Source of the DNA: Bacteroidota bacterium
Lineage (GTDB): Bacteria; Bacteroidota; Bacteroidia; UKL13-3
NCBI GenBank assembly: GCA_947477885.1
Contig: CANJUD010000003.1
Span: 1-64,000, forward strand
Length of the DNA stretch: 64,000 nt
Direction: 5' to 3'
Program-made: the position numbers and the translations under genes
In this document: positions 43,752 through 51,796 of the stretch, one piece after another
Layout: the number at the start of each line of letters is the position of its first letter
How positions within the stretch are numbered: position 1 is the stretch's first letter
The notes under the pieces: model-generated
Databases searched by the model: none
Told to the model about the DNA's origin: nothing
What the model saw: only the letters and a program-made list of their open reading frames with translations

Positions 43752-43759
43752 TATATTTG
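43752..43759 (+). promoter_or_regulatory. Putative -7 box
   Basis: TATATTTG 25 bp before the GTG start at 43785; the -33 position lies inside a heptamer array and has no TTG. Confidence 0.4.
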
Positions 43760-43784
43760 CAAAATATAAATTAAAACTAACCCA

Positions 43785-45455
43785 GTGAAAAAAATTATTA
43801 CTTTATTATTTATTTTATCAATAGTCATCGTTAGCAATGATGTTCAGGCACAAAAAAAGAAAAGCAAAAAAAATGGTGACAAGGCACAAGTTATTGATGA
43901 AGATCAAAGTCGTGTGCAGTTTGATATTGGTGCCAATCCCCAGCAAGTATCAATGATAAATCTGGATACCAATGGTATATTGTTAGTATACACTTTATAT
44001 AGTGATCAAACGGTTTATATAAATAAGTATGATAAAAATCTTAATAAAATATATTCGACCACACTTGCAATTGCCGACAAATCAAAGATTGCTTCCATAA
44101 AAGATTATAAACAAAATTTATATTTATTAGTGATAGATGACAACTATTATGCATCTTCATCTTCATTCACGATGAATTATAAAGTAATTGAATTTAATCA
44201 TATATCTAAGAAAAGTTCAGAAGTAGTGGGTGTATTTGAAAAAAAGAGAATGGTGCAAGATATGATACCTTGCGATGGCGGAGCATTTTTACTTACACTT
44301 GATTGTTATACGAATAGTAAAATGGGGAACCGCAGCATGTTCAATTGTTGCTTACTTGGTATTCCATCATTATTTGGATTTACAAAATTTCCATTTAATC
44401 CTTATTTGGTAAGTATAAATTTTAAGAACAAAAAAACAGAGGAACAATTACTTGAGTATGTTAACCAATCTGCTATTTTAGCGGGAGATTTGGATGAGGA
44501 AAAACAAGAGTTGAATCTTTCGATTAAAAACAAAGTAAAGAAAAAAGAAAATAGAATATATGTTGCCAATTATAAATTAGCAGGAACAGGTAAAGCTACC
44601 AAAGTAAAAGAAACAGAAGTAGATCTTCCTGAGAAAAAAGATTTTTATAGTGCTAAAATTAATACTTTAAACAGTGATGAAAAACTAGTTTTTGGAACTT
44701 ACGGTCCCGAAACTAATTATTTAACACAATCAGGAGGTGTAGCTAATGGCCTTTATTTGAGTAAAGTAGTAAAAGGAAAATGTGCTTTTACTACCGTAGT
44801 TCGTTTCGATGAATTGGAAAGTTATATGACCAAGAATCAAAAAAAGAAAAAAGATGCAGGTGCTGCTTCTTCTAAAAAAGAGAAGTCATATAGTGGAGGC
44901 GTATTATTCCATGATATTATAGAAGACGAAAACCAATTTATACTTACAGCAGAAAATTATTACCCTACATATCATACAGAATCCTATTATAATTATCAAA
45001 CAAAAAGTTATACAACTAGGCAAGTATTTGATGGTTATGTATATGATAAATTAATCATTCTAGGTTTTACTAAAGACGGTAAAAAGAAATGGGAGCAAAA
45101 TATAAAACTTCCTTATTATAGAACATTTTCGCCAGGTGCATTATTAGTTCGCAATGAAATCGTTGAAGCCGATTTATATTTTACAATGGCTTTAAGCGAT
45201 GGTGCCATTAAATTTGTAAAACTTACCAAAGATAATACGGTAAGCCAACTCACTAGCCTAGAAGAAATTGAAAATATTGAGGGTGAAGAAGTAATTGAAC
45301 GCAATTTTATTAATGGCGGTGTATTATATGAAAATAATTATATAGTATATGGTTGGGAAAAAATCGTGAAAGAAAAGGATGGCAAGAAAAACAAAAGCAC
45401 CAAGGATGCTAAAACAGTAATGTTTATTAATAAGATTGCTGTATATCCGGAATAA
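43785..45455 (+). CDS. Exported protein of unknown function
   Basis: 556 residues with a GTG start and a signal peptide (KKIITLLFILSIVIVSNDVQAQ), followed by a Lys-rich stretch (KKKSKKNGDK). The mature part is rich in short beta-strand-like repeats (VYINKYDKNLNKIYST, NQFILTAENYYPTY, YVYDKLIILGF), which may form a propeller. Its lysine-rich linkers are unusual. No sorting domain is seen at the C-terminus (MFINKIAVYPE). I do not recognise a family. Its stop codon overlaps a heptamer array. Confidence 0.65.
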   Translation: MKKIITLLFILSIVIVSNDVQAQKKKSKKNGDKAQVIDEDQSRVQFDIGANPQQVSMINLDTNGILLVYTLYSDQTVYINKYDKNLNKIYSTTLAIADKSKIASIKDYKQNLYLLVIDDNYYASSSSFTMNYKVIEFNHISKKSSEVVGVFEKKRMVQDMIPCDGGAFLLTLDCYTNSKMGNRSMFNCCLLGIPSLFGFTKFPFNPYLVSINFKNKKTEEQLLEYVNQSAILAGDLDEEKQELNLSIKNKVKKKENRIYVANYKLAGTGKATKVKETEVDLPEKKDFYSAKINTLNSDEKLVFGTYGPETNYLTQSGGVANGLYLSKVVKGKCAFTTVVRFDELESYMTKNQKKKKDAGAASSKKEKSYSGGVLFHDIIEDENQFILTAENYYPTYHTESYYNYQTKSYTTRQVFDGYVYDKLIILGFTKDGKKKWEQNIKLPYYRTFSPGALLVRNEIVEADLYFTMALSDGAIKFVKLTKDNTVSQLTSLEEIENIEGEEVIERNFINGGVLYENNYIVYGWEKIVKEKDGKKNKSTKDAKTVMFINKIAVYPE

Positions 45456-45545
45456 GGAGTAAGGAGCAAGGAGTAAGGGGGCGATGCCCGCTGGTATTTT
45501 TTAAAATACTATATGTGCCCGTATGGCTCCTTATCCCTTATTCCT
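45454..45545. repeat. Heptamer hairpin element, AAGGAGT type
   Basis: AAGGAGT, AAGGAGC, AAGGAGT, AAGGGGG from 45454 in exact phase, facing GGCTCCT, TATCCCT, TATTCCT at 45525-45545. The two sides are complementary, so the 3' end of the upstream transcript can form a long hairpin. Confidence 0.75.
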
Positions 45546-45567
45546 CTCTACCTTTTATATATCTTAT

Positions 45568-45672
45568 TCAATGCCTCGGTGCGTTGATGGAGCCGGCGGG
45601 TATGCTAAAGCTAAGGCCATGCAGGGCATGGTGGGTGGTGTAATCGTAAGTGAGATTTCCTACTTGTAACAT
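45568..45672 (-). pseudogene. ABC transporter ATPase, N-terminal fragment
   Basis: An ATG at 45672 opens 34 codons: MLQVGNLTYDYTTHHALHGL then SFSIPAGSINAPRH and a stop. This matches the first strands of an ABC-transporter ATPase (xVxNLTxDYGxxxALxxLSFxIPAGSI) up to just before the Walker A loop, where the sequence departs. In another frame the next codons read LHQRTEALNKIYKR before a stop, which may be the C-terminus of the same or another gene joined by deletion. It lies in a 490-bp gap otherwise holding a heptamer element and a small palindrome. Confidence 0.55.
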
Positions 45673-45853
45673 AATGAAGTATTTGAGTGGCAATTATACA
45701 ATACTTTTGGTATTGATGTCGTTTTTGGAATTAATTATTTGTTGCCTCAGTTCAATTATTTTAATTTTTACCACCACAAAGTATTTAATTTGTGTTCAAA
45801 TAACTGTAATCTTGTGAGAAGATTTTTGTCTTAAATTATGCCGCCCTGCGATA

Positions 45854-45872
45854 TCCCGAAACTTATTCGGGA
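45854..45872. repeat. TCCCGAA-N5-TTCGGGA palindrome, copy 1
   Basis: A 7-bp perfect inverted repeat with a 5-base loop (ACTTA). A second copy with loop TCTTA is at 57881-57899. Confidence 0.7.
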
Positions 45873-45943
45873 AAGGATGATAAGTTTGGAAGAGAAAAAT
45901 GTAAAATTTAAAAATGTACAATATAAAATAATCATATTATCCT

Positions 45944-46705
45944 TTGTCAAATAATTATACAAAATACGTAAAGTGGCTCGGCGGCGGACTCGGCTTCGCT
46001 CTAGGCGGCCCGATGGGAGCATTGCTAGGCTTCGTTCTTGGTTCTGCGTTCGATAATTCGGAAGCAATGAACCAGTTCGATGGGAATAACCCCAATTCCA
46101 AGCAGCAATATGGGCGGCAAACATTAAACGCAGATTTTACTGCAAGCCTTATGGTGCTTTGTGCCGCGGTGATGAAAGCTGATGGAAAAGTAACGGTGGG
46201 CGAACTTGATTACGTGAAGGAATTTTTCAAACGCCAATTTGGCAAAGAGCACACGCAAGAGCAAATGCATTTGCTCAAAGATTTGATGGCGAAAGAAATT
46301 CCAGTACGTGATGTTTGTCAGCAAATAAGACAGTATACGGATCATCCGAGCCGAGTACAAATGGTTCATCTATTATTTGGAGTAGCCAATTCTGATGGTC
46401 ATGTGCATAGTACCGAATTGGAAATGATAAAAAATATTTCTTCATGGCTTGGTGTAATGGAACCTGATTTCGAAAGCCTGAAAGCAATGTTTGTAAAAGA
46501 TACAGCATCAGCATATAAAATATTAGAAACAACCGCAGAAGCAAGTGGTGATGAACTTAAAAAAGCATATAGAAAAATGGCATTGAAATATCATCCAGAT
46601 AAGGTTGCACATTTGGGAGAAGAGTATCAGAAAGATGCAAATGAAAAATTCAAATCGGTGCAAGGGGCGTGGGAGCAGGTGAAGAAGGAGAGAGGGATTG
46701 TATAA
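45944..46705 (+). CDS. TerB-domain / DnaJ-domain protein (DjlA-like)
   Basis: 253 residues. A glycine-rich N-terminal hydrophobic segment (LGGGLGFALGGPMGALLGFVLG) may anchor it in the membrane. A TerB-like metal-binding helical domain spans about 60-170 (MVLCAAVMKADGKVTVGELDYV, FGVANSDGHVHSTELEMI, two EF-like acidic helices). A C-terminal J domain follows at about 190-253 with the HPD motif in YRKMALKYHPDKVAHLG. The order matches DjlA-type DnaK co-chaperones. The start appears to be TTG at 45944; an in-frame stop just upstream excludes longer forms. Confidence 0.85.
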   Translation: MSNNYTKYVKWLGGGLGFALGGPMGALLGFVLGSAFDNSEAMNQFDGNNPNSKQQYGRQTLNADFTASLMVLCAAVMKADGKVTVGELDYVKEFFKRQFGKEHTQEQMHLLKDLMAKEIPVRDVCQQIRQYTDHPSRVQMVHLLFGVANSDGHVHSTELEMIKNISSWLGVMEPDFESLKAMFVKDTASAYKILETTAEASGDELKKAYRKMALKYHPDKVAHLGEEYQKDANEKFKSVQGAWEQVKKERGIV

Positions 46706-46710
46706 TGATG

Positions 46711-46738
46711 AATTGTTAAGTGTTAATGGGCTGACGCC
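46711..46738. repeat. Heptamer array with TGACGCC core
   Basis: AATTGTT, AAGTGTT, AATGGGC, TGACGCC in exact 7-bp phase, 5 bp after the DnaJ-gene stop. One arm only. Confidence 0.65.
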
Positions 46739-46809
46739 AAATTTATATAGTGCCTGTGGTTGTGTCTTTTGACCAACCAAAATAGTGACAAATTTATTAT
46801 TATATATAT

Positions 46810-47577
46810 ATGCTATTAATTTTTAGAACATACGGAAACCAGGGGCCGCCATTAGTTATTATACATGGTTTTTTGGGTATGGGCGATAATTGGCATTTAT
46901 TGGCACAGCAGTTTGGGAAAGATTTCAGTGTTTATGTAATGGATATGCGTAATCATGGAAAATCAGGGCATAGTGATGAATTTAGTTTGCCTTTGATGGT
47001 GGATGATATTATAGAAACTTTGGATAAAGAAGGTATTAGTAAAGTTAATATAATAGGTCACTCGATGGGTGGAAAAGTGGGGATGTTGATGGCACTGGAA
47101 AACCCTTCACTAGTTGAAAAATTGGTAGTAGCTGATATCGCCCCAAAGGCTTACCCTCCCGGGCATGAGGATGTACTCCGTGCATTTCATAGAATAGATT
47201 TGAAAACATTACAAACACGCAACGAAGCCGATAGTTTAATGGCACAAGATTTACCCGATTTCTCTACCCGACAATTCTTATTAAAGAATTTAACCCGCGA
47301 TGACAACGGTAATTTTATATGGAAAATGAATTTTCCAGTTTTGGAAAAGTATTATAATAATATGAGTATACAAATAGAGGGAAGTCCATATTATAATCCC
47401 ACGCTTTTTATTAGGGGAGGCAAATCAAAATATATAAAAGATACAGATTTGGATATGATAGAAAAACTATTCCCAAACTATATATTAGAAACCATCGCTG
47501 ATGCAGGCCACTGGCTCCACGCCGATAAACCACAGGAGTTTTACGACCTGGTGCGTGGGTTTATTTTTGCAAGTTAG
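46810..47577 (+). CDS. Alpha/beta hydrolase, YbfF-like esterase
   Basis: 255-residue alpha/beta hydrolase. PLVIIHGFLGMGDNW holds the oxyanion-hole HG, VMDMRNHGKSGHS the next conserved turn, IGHSMGGKVGM the nucleophile elbow (Ser), and DAGHWLHADKP the catalytic histidine. The DMRNHGKS motif and the size match the YbfF/acyl-CoA esterase group. Substrate unknown. The 3' end overlaps the convergent sterol-desaturase gene by 17 bp. Confidence 0.85.
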   Translation: MLLIFRTYGNQGPPLVIIHGFLGMGDNWHLLAQQFGKDFSVYVMDMRNHGKSGHSDEFSLPLMVDDIIETLDKEGISKVNIIGHSMGGKVGMLMALENPSLVEKLVVADIAPKAYPPGHEDVLRAFHRIDLKTLQTRNEADSLMAQDLPDFSTRQFLLKNLTRDDNGNFIWKMNFPVLEKYYNNMSIQIEGSPYYNPTLFIRGGKSKYIKDTDLDMIEKLFPNYILETIADAGHWLHADKPQEFYDLVRGFIFAS

Positions 47578-48460
47578 TTGCATTCCCGCTTCGTGTATTA
47601 TTATACAGCTCTTCGGCCCTATCCGGTTTGTTAAACAAAATAGTTCGTCTGTATTTGCGTGATTTTATGCTACGAAGATTTTTGATGAGTTTGCCATAGG
47701 GCGTTGTGATATTTCCTAAAATCGTATTATGTTCCGTGCGATTGGTTAATCCATATTTTACGGTTTCCTGTTCCCTTTCAAATGTATTAAATATCATATC
47801 CCATATAATGAAACATTTCCCGTAATTCTTATCGATATACTGTGCGTTACTTCCATGGTGCACGCGGTGTGCTGAGGGCGTGATGAATATATATTCTAAT
47901 ATGCCTAGCTTGCCTATTAGTTCAGTATGTACGAGTAATTGATAGATGCCTTGTATAAAAATGATCATTACTATCATATTAGGACTAAAACCCAATATTG
48001 GGAATAATAAATAAAAGAATATATTAAATAAGGGGACAAAAAATGAAGTTCTTAAACCCACACTTAAATTAAAAAATTCGCTCTGGTGGTGCACTACATG
48101 TGCAGCCCATAATAAATTGACTTGGTGGCTTAGTCTGTGAAAACAATACTCTATGAAGTCTATTAATATAAATAAGATGCAAAATGTAAGGATAGAGTCT
48201 GGATTTATTTCTATCAGTTTAATATGATTAAATAGATACCAAAGCACAGGCAGTGTTATAATAGTAAATAAGAAGTCGATGATAAATGATAAAAACCCAA
48301 TGACAAAATTGGCAATGGTTTCTTTTAAATGGTGAATTTTTGTTTTTGTAACTTTAGCAATGAGATATTCACTCACCAGTGAAATGATATAAATGGAAAT
48401 AAGAATTTCTTCTATAGGGCGTGCCTGCATATACAGCATTGCCGATTTAATAATTGACAT
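47561..48460 (-). CDS. Sterol desaturase / fatty-acid hydroxylase superfamily protein
   Basis: Integral membrane di-iron oxygenase, 299 residues. Histidine boxes that ligate the two irons are present: HRLSH, HVVHHQSEFFN and HRVHHGSN, plus a single His in VHTELIG. Four to five hydrophobic segments. The family hydroxylates or desaturates lipids; the exact lipid is unknown. A long leader of about 210 nt precedes it, with pairing next to the start codon (see 48461-48672). It lies downstream of pyrR on the same strand but with its own promoter. Confidence 0.85.
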   Translation of the reverse strand: MSIIKSAMLYMQARPIEEILISIYIISLVSEYLIAKVTKTKIHHLKETIANFVIGFLSFIIDFLFTIITLPVLWYLFNHIKLIEINPDSILTFCILFILIDFIEYCFHRLSHQVNLLWAAHVVHHQSEFFNLSVGLRTSFFVPLFNIFFYLLFPILGFSPNMIVMIIFIQGIYQLLVHTELIGKLGILEYIFITPSAHRVHHGSNAQYIDKNYGKCFIIWDMIFNTFEREQETVKYGLTNRTEHNTILGNITTPYGKLIKNLRSIKSRKYRRTILFNKPDRAEELYNNTRSGNATNLQK

Positions 48461-48672
48461 AAAAAGGTTGATTAAAAAGTGTAAAAATTAAAAATGGAAA
48501 AACACGTCCGACTCAATTTCAGCAGGACTTTGGATTGCCTCATGAAGCAATCACTTATATAATCAACCTAACGATGGGTAACTGGTAATGGAAAAGATGG
48601 TATTGCGAATGCAATGAGCAGGGCAGAGATCGTTTCTGCCGTTTTTACAATGATATGTATATATTGATTCCA
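48461..48672 (-). ncRNA. Candidate structured leader RNA of the sterol-desaturase-like gene
   Basis: From the predicted transcription start near 48672 the leader runs about 210 nt. TAATCAACCT (minus strand, 48474-48465) lies 4 nt before the ATG and is perfectly complementary to AGGTTGATTA at 48569-48560. Two local hairpins precede it: GGCAGA/TCTGCC (48640-48622) and GATTGC/GCAATC (about 48550-48530). The layout would allow the ribosome-binding area to be hidden. I match it to no known riboswitch. Part of the same hairpin followed by GTTTTT on the plus strand could instead be a plus-strand terminator. Confidence 0.4.
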
Positions 48673-48678
48673 ATGGGA

Positions 48679-48710
48679 CAAAGATAGATACTAATTTTAA
48701 TGATTGACAA
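48679..48710 (-). promoter_or_regulatory. Promoter of the sterol-desaturase-like gene
   Basis: Minus strand TTG at 48710-48708, 21-bp spacer, TATCTTTG at 48686-48679. Both boxes fit the Bacteroidota consensus. Confidence 0.65.
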
Positions 48711-48727
48711 AGAAATATGATTTAGGT

Positions 48728-49264
48728 TTAGTTGCTTTCCTTACTCAATAGCCAAATTTTTCCTTCACCCTTATCATCCCATTCCACCTTCACTTTATCA
48801 TCGGCACGCGAGTCCACATCATAGCCCACATAATCGGGTTGTATAGGAAGTTGGCGGCTGTAGCGGCGATCGATCAATATCATCAGTTCCACTTTGGCAG
48901 GTCGACCAAAGTCATTCAAGGCATCCAAGGCAGCTCTCACCGATCGGCCAGTGTATAATACATCATCCACCAACACCACATGCTGCGCTTCCATGCTAAA
49001 GCTGATATTCATGCTGCTGGCTTTGTGTATCTCGTTGCCGCGTCGAAAATCATCTCGGTAAAAGGTAGTATCCAAATCGCCATAATATAGTTTTTGACCT
49101 GTTATTTTTTCTAAATTTTGATGCACTTTTCTGGCGAATAATACACCTCGTGGTTGTAAACCCACAATGGCCAAGGTGCCAAGATTTGATGGACTCTCCA
49201 ACAACTGATAGCACAATCTGTTGGTGATAATTTCTATTTGTTTATGTTCGAGTAAAAGTCTCAT
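48728..49264 (-). CDS. pyrR: PyrR-type bifunctional regulator / uracil phosphoribosyltransferase
   Basis: 178 residues with a type I phosphoribosyltransferase fold. PRPP motif VVLVDDVLYTGRSVRAALDAL at about 96-116 (shown as VLVDDVLYTGRSVRA), LVGLQPRGV-like IVGLQPRGVLFA near 35, and the C-terminal hood VEWDDKGEGKIWLL. In Firmicutes PyrR binds pyr mRNA; outside them the protein often acts only as a phosphoribosyltransferase. No pyr attenuator or pyr genes are seen nearby, so regulation is not implied here. Confidence 0.9.
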   Translation of the reverse strand: MRLLLEHKQIEIITNRLCYQLLESPSNLGTLAIVGLQPRGVLFARKVHQNLEKITGQKLYYGDLDTTFYRDDFRRGNEIHKASSMNISFSMEAQHVVLVDDVLYTGRSVRAALDALNDFGRPAKVELMILIDRRYSRQLPIQPDYVGYDVDSRADDKVKVEWDDKGEGKIWLLSKESN

Positions 49265-49267
49265 ATT

Positions 49268-49427
49268 AGTAGTTAGTAATTAGTAATCAGTAGTTAGTGC
49301 CATTCGGATGTTTAGCCCCTCTATTCGCCGCGGCGAATCCCCTGAGGGGAGACTTAAGTTGTGGATTTATTTTTAATTCAATATACAATCAGGCGTCAGC
49401 CCATTAACCATTAACCATTAACAATTC
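49268..49427. repeat. Heptamer element between the EVE gene and pyrR
   Basis: Left: AGTAGTT, AGTAATT, AGTAATC, AGTAGTT, AGTGCCA, TTCGG from 49268. Right: GGCGTCA, GCCCATT, AACCATT x2, AACAATT from 49392. The left arm carries the GTGCCATTCGG core and the right the TGACGCC core, so the two core types occur in one element. Between them is a GC-rich stretch with TTCGCCGCGGCGAA. Confidence 0.8.
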
Positions 49428-49431
49428 ATCA

Positions 49432-49842
49432 TTATTTTGTCCCACTTAACTCCAAAACTTTATCAAATTGTTCAGGGGTTACTGGCATCACGCTTAATCG
49501 ACCTTGCCGTATTAATCCCATTGAAGAAAGTATATCATTATTACGACACATTTCCAAGGTTATCGGTTTTTTTAATGCTTTAAAGGGGCCTAATTCTACT
49601 GCAACCCATCGCGGATCGTCTATCGTTGGATCGGGAAATTGTTCTTTAAGTACTTTTGCAATTCCAACAATCGCCAATCCTTCGTTACTGTGGTAATATA
49701 ACACTAGATCGCCTTTTTTCATGGCTTGCAAGGTATTGCGAGCTTGATAGTTTCTAACACCATCCCACACCGTTTTTTTATCTTGGACTAACTTTTCCCA
49801 AGGGTATTTAATAGGTTCTGATTTTACGAGCCAGTAGTTCAT
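49432..49842 (-). CDS. EVE-domain protein
   Basis: 136 residues, one EVE domain, related to PUA and YTH folds that bind modified bases. MNYWLVKSEPIKYPWE, TVWDGVRNYQARNTL, MKKGDLVLYYHSNEG and IRQGRLSVMPVT are the family's conserved blocks. In bacteria such proteins have been suggested to recognise modified DNA or RNA; the ligand here is unknown. It is flanked on both sides by heptamer elements. Confidence 0.9.
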   Translation of the reverse strand: MNYWLVKSEPIKYPWEKLVQDKKTVWDGVRNYQARNTLQAMKKGDLVLYYHSNEGLAIVGIAKVLKEQFPDPTIDDPRWVAVELGPFKALKKPITLEMCRNNDILSSMGLIRQGRLSVMPVTPEQFDKVLELSGTK

Positions 49843-49861
49843 TTTTATATTTTTTATTTTT

Positions 49862-49951
49862 AGTAGACAGTAAACAGTAGTCAGTAATCAGTTGCTGACG
49901 CCGTTCGCTGAGGCGAAGCAACTGATTGATGGTTGTTTACTATCTACTGAT
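49862..49951. repeat. Heptamer hairpin element upstream of the EVE gene
   Basis: AGTAGAC, AGTAAAC, AGTAGTC, AGTAATC, AGTTGCT, then GACGCC (49862-49902) face CAACTGATT, GTTTACT and ATCTACT to about 49951. The inner stem GTTGC/GCAAC is perfect. Confidence 0.8.
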
Positions 49952-49974
49952 TTTGGTACAATAATAATGAAAAT

Positions 49975-50772
49975 TTATTTAGGTTTCTCGATATTTACTT
50001 TTTCGAAATATTCGCCAGTGAATTTATAATGGATAAATTTGTTAGTTACTTTGCCGTCTGCCAACACTATAGGGATATTGATAGTTTGAGTTAAGTTATC
50101 ATAAGTAATTAATTTCAAGGGTCTTTCGGGTTTGTCAACCACACTAAAAAAATCATAGTTGAAGCTCAAACTATTTCTCATTCCTGTTTTGGCTTTGATA
50201 ATTTTGACATCTATTAAATTGCCATCTTCAATATAAGAAATTTCTATTCTTTGCTTACAGTCCTTATTAGAATAGGTATTATTTGATATAGCTAAATAAT
50301 AAGTCGTATCATTATTTTTCAAACTAAATATATCTGAATATAAAGAACCTTGGGGGTACTTATTCAAACTATCTGCTAATTCCAGTATCATATATAATGC
50401 ATGAACTTTTCCTTTATTTATATATTGGTATATATTTTCATACATATGCCATGTGCCGCCACGCCAGGTATTCCAACTATATATTCTAAACAAACTATCA
50501 GTTGAAGAAGCAATAGAAATTCTAGCACTATCTTGTAGTTTTCTAAAAGGATAAGTTAATGTTTCAGGAAAATATTTTGTATAAAACTTAAGCCTTTCAA
50601 AGAATTCATCATTTTGAATAAGGAGAGAATCTTGTTCATTTTTATCAGCGTAATATAAAATTTTAGAATATGATTTAATTAATAAATTCTCCATCTCCTC
50701 ACAAGACAAAGTCTGTGCACTCGAAAACTTTGCAATAAAAAATATGAATATATATAATATAATGTGTTTCAT
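49975..50772 (-). CDS. Exported protein of unknown function
   Basis: 265 residues with a signal peptide (MKHIILYIFIFFIAKFSSAQ) and a soluble, mostly beta mature part (IYSWNTWRGGTWHMYENI, DTTYYLAISNNTYSNKDC, TYDNLTQTINIPIVL). No family recognised. It starts 8 bp from a heptamer element and ends near another, so it stands isolated between repeats. Confidence 0.6.
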   Translation of the reverse strand: MKHIILYIFIFFIAKFSSAQTLSCEEMENLLIKSYSKILYYADKNEQDSLLIQNDEFFERLKFYTKYFPETLTYPFRKLQDSARISIASSTDSLFRIYSWNTWRGGTWHMYENIYQYINKGKVHALYMILELADSLNKYPQGSLYSDIFSLKNNDTTYYLAISNNTYSNKDCKQRIEISYIEDGNLIDVKIIKAKTGMRNSLSFNYDFFSVVDKPERPLKLITYDNLTQTINIPIVLADGKVTNKFIHYKFTGEYFEKVNIEKPK

Positions 50773-50780
50773 TTTTTTTT

Positions 50781-50913
50781 AGTGGTCAGTAGTCAGTGGT
50801 CAGTAAACAGTGGTCAGTAAACAGTGCCATTCGGCGGCAATTAGTAGTCAGTAGTCAGTAAACAGTGGTCAGTGGTCAGCAACTGATTACTGACCACTGT
50901 TTACTGTTTTACT
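50781..50913. repeat. Heptamer element, AGTGGTC/AGTAAAC type
   Basis: The longest array: AGTGGTC, AGTAGTC, AGTGGTC, AGTAAAC, AGTGGTC, AGTAAAC, AGTGCCA, TTCGG from 50781. A second run (AGTAGTC x2, AGTAAAC, AGTGGTC x2) follows from 50843, and the complementary arm TGATTAC, TGACCAC, TGTTTAC, TGTTTTA ends near 50913 inside the DUF4296 gene's 3' end. Confidence 0.85.
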
Positions 50914-51253
50914 TTTTATACAATTCCAAATTTTTCTTACTCAATCTATCTATCACTTGTTCATGAATTTGTTGCATCAGTTTGGGATGCATGCTATAAT
51001 AGTCGAATGATTTGCGAAAAACTGTCGAATCCACTTTATGTTTTTTGTATACCACACTATAATAGTCGATCGCCATTTGGCGTTCGGCGGCTCGGTCTTG
51101 ACTGCCGCTGTTGGCCACGATTCCTTCACTTAGATAAATGTCTTCTAGTACTTCGGTCATTTTTTCGGGTTGCAGCAAATCTGAGGGCACACTTTTTTCA
51201 CTGTCGCACGATGCAAAAATGAGAATGATGAATAAAATTATTTCAAGTTTCAT
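50909..51253 (-). CDS. DUF4296 lipoprotein
   Basis: 114 residues. Lipobox FASC after a short hydrophobic signal (MKLEIILFIILIFASC). Mature part: PEKMTEVLEDIYLSEGIV and YKKHKVDSTVFRKSFDYYSMHP, the pattern of DUF4296, a Bacteroidota family of unknown function. Divergent from msrC; its last codons meet a heptamer array. Confidence 0.8.
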   Translation of the reverse strand: MKLEIILFIILIFASCDSEKSVPSDLLQPEKMTEVLEDIYLSEGIVANSGSQDRAAERQMAIDYYSVVYKKHKVDSTVFRKSFDYYSMHPKLMQQIHEQVIDRLSKKNLELYKK

Positions 51254-51271
51254 TGGTGTGCAAATTTCGTT

Positions 51272-51279
51272 TAGTTTTG
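51272..51279 (+). promoter_or_regulatory. Putative -7 box of msrC
   Basis: TAGTTTTG 19 bp before the ATG at 51299; no TTG at the usual -33 distance. Confidence 0.4.
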
Positions 51280-51298
51280 AACTATTATTTCAAATTTG

Positions 51299-51796
51299 AT
51301 GGAAGAAATTATTATTGATGCAAACATAAGCAAAGAAAAACGCTACGAAAGCCTTTTGCCACAATTATCTTCATTGATTGAGGGAGAGAACAATATTGTG
51401 GCGAACATGGCCAATATCTCTGCGGCTCTGCACCAAACATTTGGTTGGTGGTGGGTTGGTTTTTATTTGGTGGATAAGGAAAAAAACGAATTGGTTCTTG
51501 GTCCATTTCAAGGTCCTATCGCCTGCACCCGCATCAGCAAAGGCAAGGGTGTATGCGGCACAGCATTTCAGCAAGCACATACCATCATAGTGCCCGATGT
51601 GGACGCATTCCCCGGACATATAGCCTGTTCGGCCGCAAGTAAAAGCGAGATTGTGTTGCCCATTGTTTTTGAAACTGAAGTGCTTGCAGTTCTTGATGTT
51701 GACAGCGAGCACCTAAATTATTTTGACGACACCGATAGCAAATGGCTGCAAAAGGTTGTTGATTTGCTGACAAAAAACCAGCCCTGGAAATTATGA
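51299..51796 (+). CDS. msrC: Free methionine-(R)-sulfoxide reductase (GAF domain)
   Basis: Reduces free methionine-R-sulfoxide. GAF-fold protein of 165 residues (ATG 51299, one codon after a TTG). The three active-site cysteines are spaced as in E. coli fRMsr (Cys84, 94, 118): here at CTRISKGKGVC (10 apart) and IACSAASKS (24 further). FGWWWVGFYLVD and VLDVDSEHL also fit. Its stop overlaps the start of the MFS gene by 4 bp, so they are co-transcribed. Confidence 0.93.
   Translation: MEEIIIDANISKEKRYESLLPQLSSLIEGENNIVANMANISAALHQTFGWWWVGFYLVDKEKNELVLGPFQGPIACTRISKGKGVCGTAFQQAHTIIVPDVDAFPGHIACSAASKSEIVLPIVFETEVLAVLDVDSEHLNYFDDTDSKWLQKVVDLLTKNQPWKL

Noticed and set aside
48728-49264. pyr attenuator regulated by PyrR
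   Set aside because: No pyrimidine biosynthesis gene or PyrR-binding loop is next to pyrR in this window.
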